Positions 48,501 to 60,335 of a stretch of DNA of 64,000 nt are shown here, one piece after another (positions within the stretch are counted from its first letter, which is position 1; each line of letters opens with the position of its first letter). The stretch is from positions 10,159,698 to 10,223,697 of the forward strand of contig NC_036443.1 in NCBI RefSeq assembly GCF_002775205.1. Reading direction: 5' to 3'. The notes under the pieces are model-generated. The model had not been told where the DNA came from. It saw only the letters and a list, made by a program, of their open reading frames with translations, and searched no databases. Source of the stretch: Xiphophorus maculatus. Taxonomy: Eukaryota; Chordata; Actinopteri; Cyprinodontiformes; Poeciliidae. The translations under genes and the position numbers were made by a program.

Positions 48501-50899
48501 TTGCAACACTCAGGTAAAGCAGGAACTGGCATTGCAGGGTTCATGGTTCATTCCCAACGGAGCAACAATCACATAAAATGACAACAAAGATAAAAACATC
48601 TGCATTAGGATTAAAACTACATTAAATATTGCCTGGATACCAAAATTTTACTTAAAAAAAATTAAAGAGAAAGCCACAAAAATAGCAACATGTCACAAGA
48701 CAGGCATAAACTTCAATTAGTTGGATATTGACAAGGTTTTTACACTTTGCTTTTAAGAAATATGCTCTTTTGTTTTATTGTTACGATGCATAGCAATGTG
48801 AAATCCCACAGTTGTTGAATATTGCAAAGTTACAATTACTTGTCACAAATAAATTATTAAACAGAAGCTATTACACACATTTTTTTGTATTTCCATTTTG
48901 GCCTCTACCACTTCAAAAAACAGTCCAAGCGCTTAAAAAAAACACTCCCCTGGTTTTTGGCAATAACTTATTGTATTTTAGAGTCTGGAAAATGAGTCAC
49001 TAAAAAACCTTTGAAATCACCAGGCACTGGCCCTCACCTAGCGAAGCCCAGCCTGTTACCTAGCAACCTGAGCGAAGCCCAGCCTGCTACCTAGCAATCT
49101 CAGAAGCCAGGCCCATCACCTAGAGCTCAAAATAGGCAGAACTGAGCAGAAAAAAAATCTCATTATCTATGAAGAATTTTGAGCAAAAAAGTGTAATGAA
49201 CATATTTTGTATATCTGTTCAAGGCAGCATAATAGATCACCTTTATCTTTCTTCAGCATCCTCAATCTCTTCTATTACTTTGTACGTAACTCGTTCTACT
49301 TCAGCTTTCTATGCACAAGCATCTAAATCATCTGAATCTAATTTAGGGCCATCAGTGTTTGTCCAATTTGTCTAATTTTACTGTATGTTATAGGCATACC
49401 AAGAGGAAATATAATAATGCAAGCTATTTTGTAGCTCAGTCAGGAACCTTCAGAACTAAACATAATATATAAACCTGATTCTGGGTGCCACATGGCTCAG
49501 TGGTAGAGCAGGTGCATTAAATACAGAGGCTGTTGAATAAAGGCTACTAAAGTCACAAAAACTTTTAAAAATAAAAATGGGGGGGGGGGGGGCTTGATCT
49601 CCTAATGTGGCACAGTTGACAACTTTTTGAAAAGAAAATCACAAGGATTATATGTAACATCACATATTTAGTTGGATGATGCCTGAATTACTTTTCTTTT
49701 TTCAATTCAAACTTAAAGACCGTGCATATATTCGCACATGTAATGCCTTGCAATTCAGCTTTTATACACTTCCTCACCTTGCAACCACAAACTCTTTTTT
49801 TTCTGAGAGATGGAGTTGAATTAAAATTATACATAGAGTTCATCCATCCATCCATCCATTTTCTGTATGTCCTTGTCCCTAGTGGGGTCGGGAGAGGTGC
49901 TGGTGCCTTTCTCCAGCTAACGTTCTGGGCGAGAGGCGGGATTCACCCTGGACAGGTCGCCAGTTTGTCACGACAAACAACCATGCACACACTCACTCAC
50001 ACCTAGGGAGAATTTAGAGAGACCAATTAACCTGTTTTTGGACTGTGGGAGGAAGCCGGAGTACCCGGAGAGAACCCACGCATGCACAGGGAGAACATGC
50101 AAACTCCATGCAGAAAGAGCCTGGGGTCGATTCCCGGGACCTTCTTGCTGCAAGGCAACAGTGCTACCAACTGCTCCACTGTGCAGCCCACTTAGAGTTC
50201 AATATAATAAAAATAAAAAACTTAAAAGTGTGGGAGGTATGAGTAATGACCCCTTTGTTAACGTTGTTACCCTTAATAAATACTAATGTGACCAACTGCC
50301 TCCTGACATCGCCTAATTAATAGAAACCACATGTGTAATTTGTTCTCTACATAACATGGTTATTCTATGTGAAACTGACACACCAGACAGTTTAAAACAC
50401 AATAACATGAGTTTTTAGCATCCCAATGAGAACTGTACAATTTGTCATCTAAAAAATTAAAGGTATTTAGCATTTTGCAGATGTATTACCTAAAACCCCA
50501 ACATAACTGTTTTATCTGACATGACCCAATATTTAAAAAAAAAAAAAAATCAAGGAATATTCAGGCATACAACTAGCGAGCTGATTTCTCTGATTTACAT
50601 TAGGTCAAGTTTAAGAAAATCTAATTTACAAAACCTTTGATTAACAAGTCACAACCTTGTAAATCACGACATCCATCAACCTCAAAATTTACTAAAAGTG
50701 TACCTAAAGCTACAGAAATATAAGCAGCAGTGTGTGTGCCCGTCTCACCCTTCTTCAGCTCCCGGTGCCACACTTTGACGATGAGGCCCGAGTGTTTGCG
50801 GTGGTGGATGATCCACAGAGACAGAGTCTGGACGCTCTGCTGGGAGCTGCTCAGCTCCGTCAGCTTCTTCTCCAGGGCCGACTCGGAGAAGGACGACAT
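45539..50899 (-). CDS. rprd1b: Regulation of nuclear pre-mRNA domain-containing protein 1B (CREPT)
   Basis: Nuclear protein that binds the RNA polymerase II C-terminal domain through its N-terminal CID and dimerises through a C-terminal coiled coil; in mammals it recruits the RPAP2 phosphatase and promotes cyclin D1 transcription. Seven coding exons on the minus strand: 50749-50899, 48094-48223, 47163-47296, 46923-47041, 46689-46815, 45886-46061, 45539-45688. All junctions are GT-AG and phases agree (987 nt, 328 aa; human RPRD1B is 326). The start MSSFSESALEKKL, then IHHRKHSG, LTFLYLANDVIQ, LLNIWKERN, the acidic KIQEDEEDDDDDY linker, ALQDLENAASGDA, CLLLAEYNGRLAAEL and the C-terminus GDLFSTD identify RPRD1B and not RPRD1A, whose end differs. 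The ATG chosen is the conserved family start. Confidence 0.95.
47575..47895. repeat. Probable interspersed repeat in rprd1b intron 2
   Basis: Contains GGGACAATGCATATTAACAG and GCCAGAATTAGCCAAAAGG, words I associate with a common fish interspersed repeat of unknown class. No open frame. Based on recognition only. Confidence 0.3.
49035..49125. repeat. Short tandem array of a CCTAGCAAC-type unit
   Basis: Three diverged units of about 32 bases share CACCTAGCGAAGCCCAGCC or TACCTAGCAACCTG-like text. It is in rprd1b intron 1. It is too short and too degenerate to be a satellite array and is part of a repeat type rich in 'CTAGCAACC' seen in fish. Confidence 0.5.
49478..49555 (+). repeat. tRNA-like SINE fragment
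   Basis: The sequence GCCACATGGCTCAGTGGTAGAGCAGGTGC looks like a tRNA 5' half with an A-box (TGGCTCAGTGGT). There is no proper B-box or acceptor-stem partner at tRNA distance, so it is a retroposed fragment and not a tRNA gene. Shown here only as words of the locus; the copy is truncated. Confidence 0.4.
49841..50190 (-). repeat. Teleost interspersed repeat, near-complete 3' copy
   Basis: In minus orientation it reads from GGGCTGCACAGTGGAGCAG through CTTGCTGCAAGGCAAC-type, GCATGTTCTCCCTGTGCATG, GGTACTCCGGCTTCCTCCC, GGTTAATTGGTCTCTCTAAA and GGCGACCTGTCCAGGGTG-like words, ending in a (TGGA)n tail (CCATCCATCCATCCA on the plus strand at 49,842). This is one of the commonest repeats of fish genomes, with the tail of a non-LTR element. 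It lies in rprd1b intron 1. Confidence 0.7.
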
Positions 50900-51460
50900 G
50901 CCGACCGCTTCTTCTGTTCCCGCTCCCAGTATAAACTGACCCCGACCTGCTCCAAAGCAACTGAGCTCCGAGCTATTTTGAAGGCGCTCGCACAGTCATC
51001 AAAACTGAAGTTGCGCAGCTTAACTCGCAGATCATCGGCATCAGAGCTTTGTGCTCTGAACAGAGAGCTGTGTTTCTAACGTTGTTGCCGCTCTCAAATG
51101 ACTAAATTAAAGAGAAATGCGGCGAGGAAAACCAGCAGGAGGAAGCTGCTGTGCCTTTGCAGACAGTTGTGTTTGTTTACAGGAGGCGCTAACGTTAGCT
51201 AACAGCTAAGCAGCTATCTGCAGAGAAGTGAAGCGCCGAGCTAACCCGGTGTAAAACAAGCCCGCGTTTCTAAAACGTTCCTCTACAATATTTCTAGCAC
51301 ATCGCCGTAAAACGAACAATAGCAAAAGACCGGGTAAAAACTCACACTCTGCCTTTGGTCGCATAAACTCATGTAAAAAAAAAAATGGCTCGAAAAAATG
51401 GCAACTTGCACTTTCACCCCGTCATGTGCGTCGCAGGCAATAGACGTCACTGGTCGGAAC
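50900..51460 (-). promoter_or_regulatory. rprd1b 5' UTR and GC-richer promoter region
   Basis: CpG dinucleotides are much denser here than in the flanking introns and spacer. A CRE-like GTGACGTC (minus strand, 51,443-51,450) lies about 550 bases upstream of the ATG. No TATA box is evident, as expected for a housekeeping gene. The transcription start is not defined by the sequence. Confidence 0.45.
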
Positions 51461-53560
51461 CTAGCAGCAACCTGATGGGTCCGTCACACTCGTCAGGATT
51501 CTGATCCTGAAACTGTTATTCGCCTCTTCTGGCTTTCCATTCATACCGAAACGTTTTGGGAGATGTTTGTCGGTTTATAATCGATAATATATATAAAGAT
51601 TTTTGTTTTACGTTGGGATAACATTGTCCTTGGTTTTCACAATTATTCAAGAAAAGAAGGAAATAATTATTTTTTAATTAATTTGATTGTATTTTTCAGC
51701 AAAGTTTTTTTTTTTAATTCACAAATGTAAATTCAATAGAAAAAAATCCTTACTTTTTGACTTAAAATTGACCTACTGAACTACTTTCAATTACTATCTC
51801 ATTGAAGAAACTGCAAGGCATTTAAAACACTCAGTTTATAGCTTTAATTTATGATGTTGTAATAACTCCTGGCTGCTGTTATTACAAATTTTATATGCTG
51901 TTCTTTGTATACTTGTTGTACCTTGTTCTTTAACTAAGAAAGAGAATGTAACACTGACCCAATCTTAAAAAAAGAATCAAAAATCCACCCAATCTTGTCA
52001 TGTTTGAAGAAAATATTGTTTAAAGGCTACAATTAGAAGTGCAGCTTTCTAGATGTAAACTATTCACATATATTTTGGCTTTGTACAATTCTCGAGAGAT
52101 ATAATATGATTTTGGTTCAAATAACACATTAACATACCCAATTTTCTGGGTTTTGCGGGGAAGCATGGTATTAGGAGGAGAGTCCCTTTGGCAGCTTGTT
52201 AAAAAGTAAATATAAGAAGATGGTTTGTAAACAAAAACTGGAGTATTACGAATAAAATATCTGATATGGAGCTGGGATTTCAGAATAAGAATAAATTGGT
52301 TAGATTGTTTCTCACACTTTTGTTTTGTTTTGTTTTGTTTTGTTTTAGAATGCTTTAAATAATTCAAAAACAAATAATAAAAAAAGTTGTTCAAAAATCA
52401 AGTTTGTTTTACCAAAAGTATCACATATCATTATGTTCGGACAGATGAGCTCATTTTCATAGACATTTGCCTCCACGACATCGTGGCTGAAAAAAAGCAC
52501 ACTATCCCAGTCAAAACAGTGGGTTAGGGATTTGGAGACAGGTAATCTTCGGGCAGATTGTATTCCAATGCAAAAAGCGTGTTAAGTAATTTGAGGCTAC
52601 AATATCATCCAAAATGCAAACAGATCTACACCTCTAGTCAACATTTCTCTTGTGATGTGCCTTAACGGGATGGCAGAAATGGAGCAGAAACAAAAGGGAA
52701 GGTTCTATTCACAAAATTCACAGTGATTACAAAAACATTTCGGGCATTTGGATGTCTTAAACTGATTGTTTCATGTTCATCACTGTACAATATTTTCACA
52801 GTTCTACTAAAAGTACATATAAAACATGAAGGTAATGCTCAGATACTCTATGCTTTTACAGTTGGTCAGTTACATAAAATGTTCATTTACTTCATTGCGC
52901 TGTCTCTCAGTTTTATGTAAAAGCAGCGGATAATAAGAATGGGACTACAAATGGGCCATTTGATTTCCAGTTGCGCTCTCCTTTCTCTAGCACTGCTGTC
53001 CTGGGTTTGAATTACGACCTTGGTTCTTCATGGAGTTTGTACATTTTCCCTACGGATGTGTGGGAAATCACTGGGTACTCCAGCTTCCTTCCGCCGTCCA
53101 AAAACATAAAAGTTGATTGGTTGTTGTCAATGTACTATGAGGGCATGATTATTTGTCCCATGTGTTTTTATTTGCATAAAGACATAGATTTAAAGCTGTA
53201 TTTTTCCTTACAATGTGTCAAAGAAGTCATAGTTCCCCTTCACCAGAAAACCAGAATCAGCAAACAAAAAAAGCAATGCATGACTCCACCAGAAATATGT
53301 TTCTTTACAATTCTTCACAACCAAAGCAGAATTTCTGACCAAAATAATGAGTGAGAGTAGAATAAAAGAAAGTGTTTTTCCTCTGTCAAAACCTTTTGCT
53401 GTTTTTTTTTAGACTTTTTGCATGTCTCCAGCTCATTTTCATGAGGGGAAACGCTACAGTCTCACAAACAAATTCAATATGCAAACAAGCTTCTTTGAAT
53501 CTGCATTCCCTTGAAAGATGCAAAGTATTCCTTCCTGTCACTGGAGACTTCTCGCTTCAG
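51461..53560. other. Intergenic region between divergent rprd1b and tas1r1, no gene seen
   Basis: AT-rich spacer. It holds a (TTTTG)n run at about 52,316-52,346 and a fragment of the abundant teleost repeat at 53,003-53,105 (plus orientation; words GGTTTGAATTACGACC and GGAGTTTGTACATTTTCCC). Open frames at 52,020-52,394 and 52,971-53,354 are low-complexity or run through the repeat. Confidence 0.5.
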
Positions 53561-53571
53561 AGGAGGCCTCT

Positions 53572-53577
53572 TATAAA
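53572..53577 (+). promoter_or_regulatory. Candidate TATA box of tas1r1
   Basis: TATAAA in the context CTCTTATAAATGAG lies 72-77 bases before the ATG at 53,649, giving a predicted start near 53,600 and a 5' UTR of about 50 bases. Position is plausible; no experimental support. Confidence 0.35.
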
Positions 53578-53648
53578 TGAGTGCTGCTTCTTTTCATATA
53601 GGCTACATGAGTTTTGTCATCAGAGGCGTTTGAGCTGAGTTTTGAACA

Positions 53649-56600
53649 ATGTTTCTTACTGTCGTCCTTTCCCTGGGCTGGCTGATGCTGCAGTTGGCTG
53701 CTGGGGAGCTAGATTACGCCTCTCAGGCTGAGGGGATGCGGCTCCAGGGCGACTTTTCCTTCGCAGGACTCTTTCCCCTCCATTACACTGATGTGTCTGC
53801 TAACGGTCTGCCTGCTTTGGTTCCATGTGATCAGTAAGCATTCAGTCAATACTTGTCTTCATTTACCACCAACAATTTTTTAGTTTTTTTTTTAAATTGC
53901 TCTTGTTTTTCTCTTTTTTTCCACACTTTTCAGAGGAAGACCTAATAAACACGGGTTTCACTTGATGCAAGCCATGAGATTCGCTGTGGAAGAAATCAAC
54001 AACAGCTCCGGCCTGCTGCATCTGCTACCAGGAGTAAAGCTCGGCTACCAGATGTACGACATCTGCTCTAACCCGGCCAGTTTCCTGGCAACGCTGGACC
54101 TGCTGGAGCAGCAGTACCAGAACTTCAGCAACACTCAGAGAGCAGTTGGTGTGATTGGACCAGACAGCAGCAGCAAGAGTTTCACGCCAGCAGCTCTGCT
54201 GGGGGCTTATGTGATTCCACAGGTGGGAGTCTTAATATTTGTGGTTGTGCTCATGAAATTTACATGATTTATCTCTTTTAAAGACCTTCATTGTCCTAAC
54301 TTTTTTTTTAGAAGTACTTTTAGGATTTCTTAGTTTTTGCTTTTTTGTTACTCTTAGACGATTCAAATAATTAGACAATTTTTAACACCAGACAAATATA
54401 ACGCAAGTAAAATACAAAAGTAGTTTTGAAATAATGATTTCATTTATAATAGGAAAACAAGCTATCCAAACAACCTGACTGTATGGGGGGAAACAGTCTC
54501 CTAAACATAATTGGTCGTGCTCACTTTGCATCAATATAGAGGACGTTTGTCCTGTTGTTCGTTTGTTTTAATTCACCATTAGAACATTTTCTAACATTAA
54601 CAACCTATTAGGTAATTCTGCAGCTCCTCAATCAGACTTTGACTAGGTAGCATAAGCTCAAATGTCCCTGAGCTCGAGGTCAGGAACTAATGGCTGGACA
54701 TTCTCCGTTGAGATTTGCTGGTAGAGATTAGAATATATTGTTCCAGGTCCTGCAGCAGGAAGTAGAGCCAGACTGTTACACTGTCTCCAATATGTTTGAT
54801 TGTTGGTCCTAGTTTTAACGTCTTAAATGCAGAGCTTGCTTCTCAATTTGTTGATAACAGCTCAGTGTAAGTTCACTAAAGTCTCTAAACTTAGAAATGA
54901 CTATTGGACCTTTTCCAGACTTGATTTTTCATCTACTCTAGAATTTCTTTAGATTGAGGCATGATGTGCTGCTTTTGAAATATTTTAATCTACTTTATGG
55001 TACTTTAAGGCTTGACTGTTAATGTCTGACAGTAATCAGGCCTGAGTGCAGATAATGAAAGGAAGCCAAAAACAAGTTAATCACTGTTGTTTTATGTTTT
55101 AGCAACAACAGTCATTGGGCTGTATTGCTTTTTTTCTTGATAAATGAAATTATTATTCTGTTTTCCCTCACATAGAATAAAATTTGTTTGATGATCTAAA
55201 ATATTGGAGATCATCAAAATTAATTATGACAAAATAGCAAAAATAAAATGTAAAAAAAAAAAAGTCTGTAAAGCCATTTAATATAATTTCCCACATCCTG
55301 ATTGCTCACTGTAGATCTCTTATGAAGCATCAAATGAAATGCTGAGCAACAAGGAGATTTATCCATCGTTCTTCCGCACGATTCCAAGCGACAAGAACCA
55401 GGTGGCAGCCATGATCCAGCTGTTGGTCCGGTTCAACTGGATGTGGATAGCTCTTTTAGGCAGCGACAATGACTACGGACTGCAGGGCATGCAGAGCCTG
55501 TCGGAGCAAGCCCCTCACCACGGCATCTGTATCCCATACCAAGGAATCATCCCCACGGCCTCCAAAGACACGGTTCAGACCATGAGGAACATGGTGGACA
55601 ACATACTGAAAACCAAGGTGAACACCATCGTGGTGTTTTCAAGCAAGACAAAGTTCCATGACTTCCTCCCATATGTGCTGGAGAGAAACATTACAGAAAA
55701 GGTGTGGATCGGGACGGAGGACTGGTCGCCGTCCACTCTCATATCTGGGATTCCTGGGATCCAAACCATCGGCACTGTGCTCGGAATCTCGGTCAAGGAT
55801 GCCGCCATTCCTGGATTTGACGAGTTCCAGAAGAACACGGTCGAGATTTCAATGCAACGCGTCAACGGAGAGGCCAATGTGACCCTCGGCGGTGCCAATG
55901 ACTGTCTGCAGAGCACAGACCTGTACTCTCTCGCCAGGAACGACTTCTCCATGGATAAATATGACCTCACCTCCTCCTTCAATGTTTATAAGGCAGTTTA
56001 TGCTCTAGCTCAGGCTCTGCATCAAGCTCTTGGCTGTGATTCTGCAGACTGCAGCAGGAGAAGTGTGACTCCACCAGAGGTAATCTGAAGCAAACATCTC
56101 TTTAGCTGAAACATTTAACCAGCTGCTGAGCTCTGTGTCTTTGTCCTCTCCTCTCCAGCTTCTGGCGCAGCTCAGGAAGGTTCGATTTTCTCTCTGCAAC
56201 TCTTCCGTGTATTTTGACATGCATGGGGACCCACCCACTGGGTACGATATAGTGTCCTGGGTTTGGAGGGGGACGGACTGGTCTCTCAGAGTGGTAGGCT
56301 CCTTTGCACCGGACCCCATCGCCCTCACAGTGGATGCCAGTCTGATAGAGTGGCACGGCAAAGAAGACTCAGAATCGGTACGGCCAACGATGTTTCACGT
56401 CTTTCAGTTGAAATCGAATGAGCTCTCAAGCTATAGGCCCAGAAATTTCAGCCCGCATTAAATAAGTCAGTTATGTTTGTTGATCGGTGCCGGGTCACTC
56501 TGTAAAAAAAGACAATGAATTAAATAAATAAATAAATACCAAAATAATATTATTTATTTACTTATTTATCTTGGCAAAACTTTGTGAGTTTCAAGTTTCA

Positions 56601-57749
56601 CGGCAGTCAGACCATAAAAATTTAAGAAACATCTCAACTTTAGCATCAAATAAATTATTAAATTAAATCATTCAAGTTCTCAGATTCAATGCAATAAACT
56701 AAGACTGTTATTTCTTCTGTTGTTTTCATCATCACATTTTCTTTTCTTGTTTTCTCATTTTCTCTTTAACCATCAAATCAATAATGAATAACAATAACCA
56801 TAGTTTACTATATATTTTAGTATTTTCACTCCCCTTCTTTATTGTTTGCTCTTTCTTAATAATGGCTTTGTTACAGAGACAAATAAACAAAAAAAATATG
56901 TTTGCAGTTCCCACCTCCATGTGCGATTTAAACCTTTAGATTTTAATTTAGTATTCTGCAAGCAATCGTGCAGCTGTTCTTTTCTTTTACTCCTGATGTT
57001 GTGTCTTGTTTCATTTATATTTCTTCAACAAAATAATTTCTTTTCTTTTCCTTCAAACCGTGCTGGAGGTACCCGAGTCCTTCTGCTCTCCGCCTTGCCC
57101 AAAAGGTCACAAGAAGCTGCTGACAGGTCAGCATGCCTGCTGCTTCGACTGCCAGGCCTGTCCCTCTGCCACATTCCTCAATAAAAGTGGTAATGCACAC
57201 TAAAATGCGAGGTTTTAGTTTTCTGCATAATATCCCATTAATATCTGTGATCTCATTAAACAAGACGGGTCCAGCATCAGCTAATCTGCATGGTTGATTT
57301 GATTTTTATAGAATAGATAAATAAATTTAGATGCAGTGCAGAGAGAACCAAATCTAAATAAATTAAAATCTGTGAAATAGAAACATTAGCACCATGATTA
57401 TTTTTCAGTCTATTTTTTTTATATATAAAATTGCTATAGTTTGAGTGGATTGGCTTTATTTTTAAACACTTGGAAAAGGAAGATTTACTGTTTAAATAAA
57501 CTGTTCAGTTTTATTATTTATTGTACAAACCGAATACATTTACCTTTTCACTGTACAGTTGTTGTGTGTGCTTGAATGACCAGCAGGTGGCGCCAAATTC
57601 ACACGTTATATTCTGACACTAATGCACAATTAGACCAAAATTAGATCCTCCTTGAATTGTTTATGAAAATGTGTACAAAAGAAGACAATGGTGCTGATGC
57701 TGATGCAAGTATGCTTCTGTACAAGTTCAACATTCCAGTTTTTTTCTGA

Positions 57750-57816
<67 letters not shown>

Positions 57817-58744
57817 AGACCTGACAGATTGTCAGGCCTGTCTGCCGGAGCAGTGGGCCCCCCCATCCAGTGAGGAGTGTCTGAACAGGACGGTGGTACA
57901 GCTGGACTGGGACCACCCTCTCTCCATAGCTCTCCTCTTCTTCTTGGCCACCTGCCTCCTCCTGACCTCCAGCACGGCCGTAATCCTCCTGCTCAACCTG
58001 AACACACCGGTGGCCAAGTCCGCCGGGGGCCGCACCTGCCTGCTGATGCTGGCGGCCCTGACGGTCGCCGCCCTGAGCACCTTGTGCCACTTTGGCCGGC
58101 CGTCCCCGGCGGCCTGCGTCCTGAAGCAGCCTCTGTTCACCATCAGCTTCTCTGTGTGTCTGGCCTGCATCGCGGTGCGCTCCCTGCAGGTCGTCTGCAT
58201 ATTTAAGTTTGCGTCCAAGCTGCCGCTGGCCTACGACAGGTGGACAAAAAAGCAGGGTCCAGAGGTCACCATCTTTCTGGTGTCTGCCACTATCCTCCTC
58301 ATCTCGGTGCTCCGGGTGTCCGTCGACACTCCACAGCCTTCCCAGGACCTGCGGTTCTACCAGGACAAAATTGTCCGGGAGTGCAGTAAAACCCTCTCTG
58401 TCGGCTCCGGCATTGAGCTGGCGTACGTCTCGGTCCTCAGCGTCCTCTGCTTCTCTTTCAGCTACATGGGGAAGGACCTGCCGGCCAACTACAACGAAGC
58501 CAAGTGTGTCACCTTCAGCCTGATGGTGTACATGATCTCCTGGATGAGCTTCTTCACCCTCTACCTCATCAACAGAGAAACCTTCACCATGGCGGCGCAG
58601 GTGTTCGCCACACTCTTCAGCGTCCTGGCCTTCCTGGCTGGATACTTCCTCCCCAAAATGTATATAATCATTCTGAGGCCCCAAATGAACACCACAGCAC
58701 ACTTCCAGAACTGCATTCAGATGTACACCATGAACAAAAACTGA
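53649..58744 (+). CDS. tas1r1: Taste receptor type 1 member 1 (family C GPCR)
   Basis: Six coding exons: 53649-53833, 53934-54222, 55315-56079, 56159-56377, 57069-57189, 57819-58744. All junctions are GT-AG, phases agree (2,505 nt, 834 aa), and this is the usual six-exon T1R layout. Residues 1-19 are a signal peptide, about 25-486 the Venus-flytrap domain, about 487-546 the cysteine-rich domain with nine cysteines, and about 555-800 the seven-helix domain (TPVAKSAGG, YMGKDLPANYNEAKC, GYFLPKMYI). T1R1-type strings include ISYEASNEMLS, YPSFFRTIPSDK and WHGK before the cysteine-rich domain. Residues matching human T1R1 amino-acid-site positions Asp192, Tyr220 and Glu301 are present (about Asp184, Tyr212, Glu293). 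T1R1 pairs with T1R3 as an amino-acid taste receptor in mammals and fish; ligand range here is unknown. Intron 2 carries a DNA-transposon fossil and intron 5 a (TC)30 run against the last acceptor. Confidence 0.9.
54480..55180. mobile_element. DNA-transposon fossil in tas1r1 intron 2
   Basis: Contains GGACATTCTCCGTTGAGATT, TGGTAGAGATTAGAATA, GTTCCAGGTCCTGCAGCAGG, CAATATGTTTGATTGTTGG and CAGTAATCAGGCCTGAGTG in the order seen in a common non-autonomous teleost DNA transposon. No transposase frame remains. Superfamily uncertain. Confidence 0.5.
57753..57812. repeat. (TC)30 microsatellite at a splice acceptor
   Basis: Thirty uninterrupted TC units end six bases before the AG of the tas1r1 exon 6 acceptor (TTTCAG at 57,813-57,818). 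The array therefore makes up the polypyrimidine tract of that acceptor. Confidence 0.95.
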
Positions 58745-58794
58745 AATGGGCTCCAAGTCTCGAACCCTTCCACGTGTTATCAAATGGCCACAAA

Positions 58795-60335
58795 CTGTAG
58801 TGTGTTATATTGAGATTTTCATGTGGTAGATCAGCACAAAGTAAGGCGTAATTGTAAAGTGACAGCAAAATTGCACACAGATATTGATCATTTTTGACAA
58901 AACATCAGGGAGAAAGGTCAACAGAAAGAACATACCACAACTGTGGTAACACCAAGAAACAGTTTGTCAATAGAGTTCATCTGTTGTTTATAGCACAGAT
59001 TTTATTTTACCATTATTTTTTTTTTAGTTCTTGTGTTTGAGTAACATCTTTTAAACTCCAGATTTTGACAGTACTGGTGTAAAGTAATAGAATAGAGCTT
59101 CGACTTATTAACATTTTACGATGTTTGGTATGATAAAAAATAAAATTTTATTAATGTGCTGAGAAAGAGTTATTTTATGTTGACTCTGCAAGAAAGACAA
59201 TCAGCAGAAATTAATCTTGTAAACAATGAAGGGAAAATGTTGGGATGAAATTAATAAGATTGAATTTGGTCACACAATTTTGTTACTGTGCAGAGTAAAA
59301 TATGAAGATGTCAGTGTTGTCATGTGACTGACGTTCCTGTGAATCTGCCTGCTCTGGGATGAAGTGAGCGTATCTTATCCACCAATGTCAACAAATAATT
59401 TTAACAAATTTACTCCTTTTGAGTTCAAGTCAGACATTTTTCTTTCTTCATTTTCTAGCTAGTGCATTCTCAGAAACATACAGTAAGTTTCTGAGTAATA
59501 TATCTTTTTGTGTTTTGATTCAGAGGAAAACATTACATTTAACATCACAGCAACACATTTTGATGTTTCCCTTTGGGATTGTATGTAATAAACACACACA
59601 AAGAAGTGCATACATGGAAGGAGAACAAAAGGGATACGTGATTTTCTTTACTTTTTTTGTTGAAATAAAATCCGAAAAGTGTGGCATGCATTTGTGTATT
59701 TAAATTCTGTTAATATCTCATCTGTCACTGCAGTAAAAGCTTCAAGTCTGGTCAGCTTTTAACATTTTTGCAAAAAAGAAAAATAAATAATGAAAAATAA
59801 TGAAAGAGAAAAACATTAGCAAATCAACAGAGACTGGAAGTTTTGCCCTTGAACATCAACTTTCAAGTCTTGTAACAAATTTTACTTGGATTTGCATCTG
59901 GGCTTTAACTAGGACACATCTTGACACGTGAATGCACTTCATCTAAACCACGATTAGGGTTACGTCAAGTTTTTTTGGAGCCTCTGACAGGATTACTTTG
60001 TGTTGAGTCCCATTCATCTTACATGAAACTCTGACCAGCGAACTTGAAGAAAAGCATAATGCTGCCACCACCATGTTTCACTATGGGTCTGGTGTGTTGT
60101 GGGTAATACAACATTTGCTTTCCTGCAAAACTTTCTGTTTGCTTTTCTGTTTTATGAACTTCATAAAACAACTGAAATTCAATTAAGATAAAGTCACCTA
60201 CTTTAGATAATTATATATACTGTATATAAAACACTGTTTGAGGTTGTAACGCACAAGGGTTAAGCATAGAAATAGTTTTTATTTGATAAAAACAAGGATA
60301 AATGTGATAACGTTGAAAGGGTGTGAATACAAGCA
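58795..60335. mobile_element. Degenerate Tc1/mariner-like element
   Basis: Left end: GAGATTTTCATGTGGTAGATC and CACAAAGTAAGGCGTAATTG near 58,811-58,855. Right end in reverse complement: GTATTCACACCCTTTCAACG near 60,330. Both match the terminal block of the other Tc1-like copies here. The interior has GGGCTTTAACTAGGACACATC and ATGCTGCCACCACCATG, typical internal words of this fish family. The interval is longer than one element and may include later insertions. No intact transposase. Confidence 0.5.

Noticed and set aside
49478-49555. tRNA gene
   Set aside because: Only an A-box-like half is present, with no B-box or acceptor-stem pairing; treated as a SINE fragment.
50732-51079. Open frames on the plus strand across the rprd1b first exon
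   Set aside because: Shadows of the minus-strand coding exon and its GC-rich 5' UTR; the minus frame gives the exact RPRD1B start.
57815-58783. 322-residue open frame on the minus strand opposite the tas1r1 last exon
   Set aside because: It is the antisense shadow of a GC-rich coding exon; composition is Gln/Gly/His-rich with no family features, and the sense strand encodes a clear seven-helix domain.
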